11,057 nucleotides of DNA, from the NCBI GenBank assembly GCA_009663005.1, contig VIGQ01001990.1:37501-48557 (forward strand), read 5' to 3'. The notes under the pieces are model-generated. The model saw only the letters and a program-made list of their open reading frames with translations. It had not been told where the DNA came from and did not search any database. Shown here one piece after another: positions 7,004 through 11,057 of the stretch (its first letter is position 1; the number at the start of each line of letters is the position of its first letter). The stretch is from Actinidia chinensis. Its lineage: Eukaryota > Streptophyta > Magnoliopsida > Ericales > Actinidiaceae. Both the position numbers and the translations under genes were made by a program.

Positions 7004-7396
7004 TTAAGGGGATGGAATGTAAGAAGAGCGAATAACACATGGCATCATAATTAACGAAAGAGATTGCTCTCTAGCCGAAAGGCCAACCGGAAACCCACTT
7101 ACCGTGCAACACTGATTGGAGCAGGCCAAAGTGCGGACCAAGCCATGCCGCCATGCTTTTAAGGAAACGTAGGTCGGTTTGACCATTATCAACCTTTAAA
7201 TCATTTCCTTCACGAAGTTATAGAATGGGAGATTATTCTGATCATTGTTGGTGGGAAAGGAAGCAAAACATCCAAAAGAACTGAGATAAATAAATCGATA
7301 GAGGGTAATGTCAAAGAGGTTAGATACACCCTTGCATATGTCCAATGATAGACAACGATGGACGAGTTGATGAACGAGCGAATAGTAGAGTATCAA
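7004..7396 (-). other. GC-richer unassigned block with a short ATG frame and donor-like site
   Basis: On the minus strand ATGGCGGCATGG opens a 27-codon frame (7154 to 7071, peptide starting Met-Ala-Ala-Trp-Leu-Gly-Pro), with ATGGCG being a favourable plant start context. Inside it, GCACGGTAAGTGGG (GT at 7102-7101) is a near-ideal 5' splice site. No acceptor or continuing exon could be identified downstream, and the peptide is not recognised. The whole 7004-7192 interval is open in another minus-strand frame without a clear start. This could be a decayed exon of a lost gene or chance in a GC-richer patch. From 7193 to 7396 nothing further stands out. Confidence 0.2.
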
Positions 7397-7397
7397 G

Positions 7398-7670
7398 TTA
7401 GTTCGAAAACTGAACTAGTTTTTAAAATTATGTTCTTTGAGCTTGGTTGTTATCAAGCGAACCAAATATAAAATGAGATTTAATCAAGGCTGAGCTCAGT
7501 AACTTGAATTTTTTTCAAACACGTAAGTTTATCCGAGACGCGTAGGAAATTACTCAAACTGGTCTAAAACTTAAAAATATGCTCGAACTTGGTTAATTAT
7601 CAAGCGAACGATCTCAAACGAATTTTTTACAAGTCTGAGCTCATTGACTTAGTTCGCTAGCAGTCCTATC
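7398..7670. repeat. Dispersed plant repeat, GAGCTTGGTT...GAGCTC type, internally duplicated
   Basis: Two diverged units lie in direct orientation about 148 bp apart. Unit 1 has TTTGAGCTTGGTTGTTATCA, AGCGAAC and CAAGGCTGAGCTCAGTAACTT; unit 2 has CTCGAACTTGGTTAATTATCA, AGCGAAC and CAAGTCTGAGCTCATTGACTT, then AGTTCGCTAGCAGTCCT. Vocabulary of this kind (GAGCTTGG, GAACTTGGTT, TGAGCTC, ending near AGCAGTCCT) is familiar from repeats found in many angiosperm genomes. I recognise the style but cannot name the family. No coding frame is present. From 7671 to 7850 I see only spacer. Confidence 0.55.
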
Positions 7671-7851
7671 AACGAATAAAGACTCCAACTTCGAAATACG
7701 TTTGCAACCAAACACCAGAAAACCAAGATAACATTTCACGAAGCCAAAAGTGAGACGTGTGTAACGGTGTAATGGTAAGATAAAACCAAAACACATGCAT
7801 CACAATTATCAAGAGACGTTTTAGACATACCCTTTGTATTACAGCCGCCGA

Positions 7852-7913
7852 TTAAAAGGCTTTGGTTTTTTTCTCTTGCTCCGCCATTAGGTCGAAGTGT
7901 CGACGGGAAACAT
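7852..7913 (-). other. Two tiny overlapping ATG frames after the TATA box (uORF-like)
   Basis: The first ATG after the presumed start (7913-7911) encodes Met-Phe-Pro-Val-Asp-Thr-Ser-Thr and stops with TAA at 7889-7887. The last A of that stop is the first base of the next ATG (TAATG), which opens Met-Ala-Glu-Gln-Glu-Lys-Lys-Thr-Lys-Ala-Phe and stops at 7852. The second start, ATGGCGGAG, is in a good plant context. A seven-base A-run at the Glu-Lys-Lys positions is a likely site of a frame-shifting length change: another frame stays open beyond it through GGCGGCTGTAATACAAAG to a donor-like GGTATGTC (GT at 7830-7829). This may be the decayed first exon of a gene transcribed leftward. No downstream exon was recognised. 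Confidence 0.25.
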
Positions 7914-7957
7914 TGTCTTTCTCTAAACAATATATAAGAGAATAAAGTTTTCTAGCT

Positions 7958-7991
7958 GTGTGAGACAAGAGGGGACTGGAGCTATTTATAG
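7958..7991 (-). promoter_or_regulatory. Core promoter: TATA box CTATAAATAG
   Basis: Read on the minus strand, CTATAAATAG (plus positions 7982-7991) is a textbook plant TATA box. About 25-30 bp downstream lies CTTGTCTCACACAG, a pyrimidine/A context suitable for initiation near 7958-7964. A CT- and AT-rich leader follows, ending in the ATG codons at 7913 and 7887. The same arrangement occurs in the U3/R part of plant LTRs, so a solo LTR remnant is an alternative to a gene promoter. No LTR partner was found in the window. Confidence 0.4.
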
Positions 7992-8235
7992 AGAAAACAC
8001 ATAGAATCTTTAGGATTACAGAATCTACCTTTATAATATTATAATTTCCCCTCACATCTCAAGAGAGAATTATAACAATATTATGCAAGATGTATTACTA
8101 ATTATTAATGAGTCACGTTTTGATAATACAAAAATATTTTAAAAAATTTTAAACTATCCTCCACTATTACGGTTGTAATTCATTTGAATTAATTTAACGG
8201 TTGAGGATTTTACGAGACTATTTTTTCTAATATAG

Positions 8236-8263
<28 letters not shown>
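8236..8263. repeat. (TA)n microsatellite
   Basis: A pure TA dinucleotide run of about 14 units, preceded by a short imperfect TATAG. Confidence 0.95.
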
Positions 8264-8267
<4 letters not shown>

Positions 8268-9314
8268 CACATTTTTCACAAAACAAAAGGAGCCACAATC
8301 ATTGTAAACCCAATTACAAAAATAAACAAATTAGGCCCCCTTATTCCAATTGAGGGTGATGATTTCAATTGAAATATGAATTATAATCATTGAATAATAC
8401 TCAAAACCTTAAATTTCTTCTTTTCCAATCTTTCTGGATTTCTCAAGTTGTTTGTCTTTCATAATGAATATCTTATAAAGGAAAAATCATTTAATGTTTA
8501 TTTATACTTATAAATGTTGTAAAACGTAAGCTTCACAAGTATCCAATATTAAATTTTTAAATATTATCGATCAGAGTAATCATGAAAAAAATGAGTAGTT
8601 TACTTGACGTGGTAGTTACAAGATCGAACCACTTTTATCTTATAGTGTATTTTAAAATCATATTTTTTGTCTATTTTTAAAAATATATGATTCAGTATGT
8701 TGACTATCGATATTCGATCAATTCGAACTTTTTCAAAACGAGTTGGATTAACGAACTTAAAAAGGACATTTTTGATCCTATTATTAGAACCTTGGTTAGC
8801 CCCAAATTATTAAGCAAGTCCAAAGGACAATAAAAACTCTCCACAATGGAGGGACGATGATTTTTTAGAAGTAGGATCCAATGGACAACCTAGTCGAATC
8901 TTGTCCATTATGAGTTTTCAATGTCGGAATATGTGGATGGTTATTGTGTTCTTAGATCTTTTCAAAATCTATTGTCAATTTTTTTTATGGGCAATAATTT
9001 ATGCACCATGTTTTTTATTAAATGTACTCAAGTTTTTTTTTATATTATGTATTTTTTAATAAATACCTAAATTACCCCTTTAAGGAGGAGGGTAGAAATA
9101 TATTATTGTGAGTGGCAATTTTGGCAACGACCAAAAGTGTGAAGGAGTTTATTGTGATAAAAAGTAATTGCATTTGATAAAATATGAAGCATAATAATCA
9201 CTATTTATACTTTTTAAAAATAGTAGAACCCTAACCATCGCTATATTGGTAGCGGTTTTAACCTTAAAACGAATAAGAAATATCGTCTGCAAGTGGTTTT
9301 TTATTCTTTCAGTT
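8264..9314. other. AT-rich intergenic DNA, no gene recognised
   Basis: The stretch holds no frame worth calling. Minor structure: AGGCCCCCTTATTCCAATTG near 8333 resembles one end of a plant MITE but has no partner. AATGGACAA (8880-8888) and TTGTCCATT (8901-8909) form a perfect 9-bp stem around a 12-base loop. CGCTA/TAGCG pair near 9239-9254. Confidence 0.5.
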
Positions 9315-10089
9315 TAATATATAGATAGATAGATATTTAAAAAAAATTTTAAATTGTAATTGGTTCTTGTTTAATACATAAAACTTTCGTCTCAGTCCAA
9401 TTATAAAGAAGAGGCAATGATATGGAAGATATTGGCACTCTAAAGAGTACTTGCCCGCGCAAAATGATTTTGAGTACATCATAGCATAGATATTGAGAAA
9501 ATACTTTATCCAAATTAATACAGAGCGGGTAAAACATTAACTTATTAATACGCTCGTAATCATATCAGTTGTTGACAAATAGCTATTGCGTAATTTTATA
9601 GAAACAAACAATACTTACAAAGATTTTTTTATTTAGTGACGTGACAGTGTATCTTATTAGAGTAGGTCAGGTCATGTTTCAATTTATTTTCTTGCAATTT
9701 CTAATATATAGATAGGATTTAGAATTTAAATAACTTGTAAATTGTTTAAATTGGTTATTGTTTAATACTAAAACTTTCGTTCTCACGTCACAATTATAAG
9801 AAGGAGGCCAATGAATATGAGAATATCTTGGCATCATAAAGATTACTTGCAGCAAAAATGACTTTTGAGAACATTAGAGCATAGATATTGAGAGAAAAAT
9901 AGTTTATCAAATTAATACCTAAACGGGTTGGTTAAAACATTCACGGTATTAATACGTCGTAATCATACAGTGTTGCAAAAGCTATGCGTAATTTATACGA
10001 ACAAATAAACTTACAATATTTTTTTATTTATTGACGGACAAATGTCATATCAGTAGAGTAGGTCATGCTGTCAAATTATTTTGTTGTCA
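9315..10089. repeat. ~387-bp tandem direct duplication with indel-rich divergence
   Basis: Copy 1 (9315-9701) and copy 2 (9702 to about 10089) start with TAATATATAGATAG and end after GTAGGTCA(G)GTCATG / GTAGGTCATGCTGTC. Shared landmarks in the same order include TTGTTTAATAC, AAAACTTTCGT, CAATTATAA, GCATAGATATTGAG, CAAATTAATAC, TAAAACATT, GTAATCATA, GCGTAA, ACTTACAA and AGAGTAGGTCA. Differences between copies are largely single-base gaps, often outside homopolymers (for example CATATCAGTTGTTGACAAATAGC against CATACAGTGTTGCAAAAGC). No coding frame, inverted end or TG...CA terminus is apparent, so this is not an LTR pair. It is either an old local duplication or unpolished sequence. Confidence 0.85.
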
Positions 10090-10317
10090 CATAGGTACTA
10101 AGTTGTTTGTATGTTTGTAAGCATATCCATAGCATTATGGAGGAATAACTCTCTTAAACCAAAAGCATGTAAGTAATCCCAAACTCCTGTTGGTAGAAAG
10201 TATGAAGAAAAAAAGGGATTCCACCACTATATGAATTCTAATTTCATTTTTGATTTCTAACTTAATCATCCTAGGGTCGTAGGCCACATGGCGTACGTAG
10301 GCTAAAATTGTGTTTTA

Positions 10318-10444
10318 AATATTATGGAATTCATTAGTCTTTGACCCACAATTTTAATTATACAAAAACCAATCAAAGGAAATTTTTACATAATATACTA
10401 TAATACTCGTTTGTTGTAACCTTATCGTAATATTATGGAATTCA
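10318..10444. repeat. 16-bp direct repeat AATATTATGGAATTCA
   Basis: Exact copies lie at 10318-10333 and 10429-10444, 111 bp apart, with AT-rich DNA between them. No terminal inverted repeats flank the interval. A deletion scar or an insertion footprint is possible but cannot be decided. Confidence 0.8.
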
Positions 10445-11057
10445 AAATAATAACATCGAAAATTATTTAAATTACCAACTTATAGTGCTTTACAATTAAA
10501 TTTGACAAATTATTATAGTTATTACAAAGTTTAAGAGAGAAACTATGATTTTAGTAGATCAATAGATAGCGTGAAAAAAGAGAACCAAAAACAAATTTAC
10601 TTCCAAAATAGGAAAGCTTAACACACACCTAAGAATCTCAGCTAAAAGAGAAGATCAATGTCTCTTCACTATATTTAATTCAAAAAAAAAAAATTAATGA
10701 CACATGTATTATTTTTCAAATTTTGTGGTTGTCAAAAAAGGAAACCTCTACAAAATTATTAAAAAAAAAAAAAAAAAAATACATATTCCTCGTAAAAAAT
10801 TGAAAGTTCAAGGGTTCAATAAAACCACTTATATACAACACTATACCACCCAGGGTTGGTCTGCCACCAGCGGATAGAGCCATCAATTCTCATTTGATGA
10901 TAAAAACATTGTGCATTATCAGATTATGTGTTGAAAGGATAAATATATTGACATTTAAAATAGACAATGATAAAGAAACCCTACACAAAAAAGTAAAAGA
11001 CAAGAAAGATGAGGACCACTGATAATTTTCCAAAACTTTGGCCGTTGGAGTGCGATA
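10445..11057. other. AT-rich intergenic DNA, no gene recognised
   Basis: Contains a 19-base A-run at 10761-10779 and a somewhat GC-richer patch at 10848-10885 (CACCCAGGGTTGGTCTGCC). AAGTTCAAGGGTTCAATAAAACC near 10805 resembles the interior of plant GGCGGAGCCAG-type elements but has no convincing ends. Nothing codes. Confidence 0.5.

Noticed and set aside
9315..10089. Pair of LTRs or a tandem retroelement
   Set aside because: The copies abut with no internal region, TG...CA ends, primer-binding site or polypurine tract.
10741..10800. Retroposon tail (19-base A-run)
   Set aside because: Homopolymers of this kind are common throughout the window, and no SINE or LINE body or target duplication is seen.
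10848..10885. End of a GGCGGAGCCAG-type element (CAGCGGATAGAGCCA)
   Set aside because: The match is weak and there is no opposite terminus or flanking duplication.

Overview
This window looks like intergenic nuclear DNA of a flowering plant, probably a eudicot. It is strongly AT-rich, with long A/T homopolymers and (TA)n runs. It is crowded with short non-autonomous transposon relics of plant type: termini of the GGTGGAGCCAG/CCGCCCTG kind, CCGTTTGG-type fold-backs, GGGATAA-rich elements, a GAGCTTGGTT...GAGCTC dispersed repeat, and a MITE beginning GGGAAATG. No frame of convincing length, composition or start was found on either strand, so I annotate no protein-coding gene. The longest open frames are low-complexity, lie inside repeats, or mostly lack an ATG.

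Layout. 1-943: AT-rich DNA with a diverged 38-bp duplication and a ~240-bp fold-back element. 944-1189: a ~164-bp hAT-like MITE followed by a (GT)n(TA)n microsatellite. 1530-2400: a G-rich, GGGATAA-rich probable non-autonomous element that encloses a TATA-like box, a GA tract, a GC-rich 21-bp minisatellite (1904-2090) and a G-quadruplex motif. 2536-3170: a GC-richer block of unknown origin with a poly(A)-signal-like end. 3960-4460: a promoter-like cluster, then a 67-bp tandem duplication whose core motif recurs inverted further on. 4900-6279: a 1.38-kb element with long C-rich/G-rich terminal inverted repeats and an A/T core.

6345-6526: the clearest feature, a 162-bp fold-back MITE flanked by perfect 10-bp target-site duplications. 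7000-7400: GC-richer unassigned DNA. 7398-7670: the dispersed plant repeat with an internal duplication. 7852-7991 (minus strand): a core-promoter-like TATA box followed by a leader with two overlapping tiny ATG frames. 8236-8263: (TA)n. 9315-10089: a ~387-bp tandem duplication whose copies differ mostly by single-base insertions and deletions, either old decay or unpolished long-read assembly. 10090-11057: AT-rich DNA with only a short repeat.

No genes act together here. The biological content is a record of small transposon insertions, local duplications and a few orphan promoter-like signals. I see no new multi-gene system. The items best worth a second look are the 21-bp array in its GC-rich island, the long-TIR element, the MITE carrying paired TCP-type sites, the overlapping uORF arrangement and the indel-rich tandem duplication.
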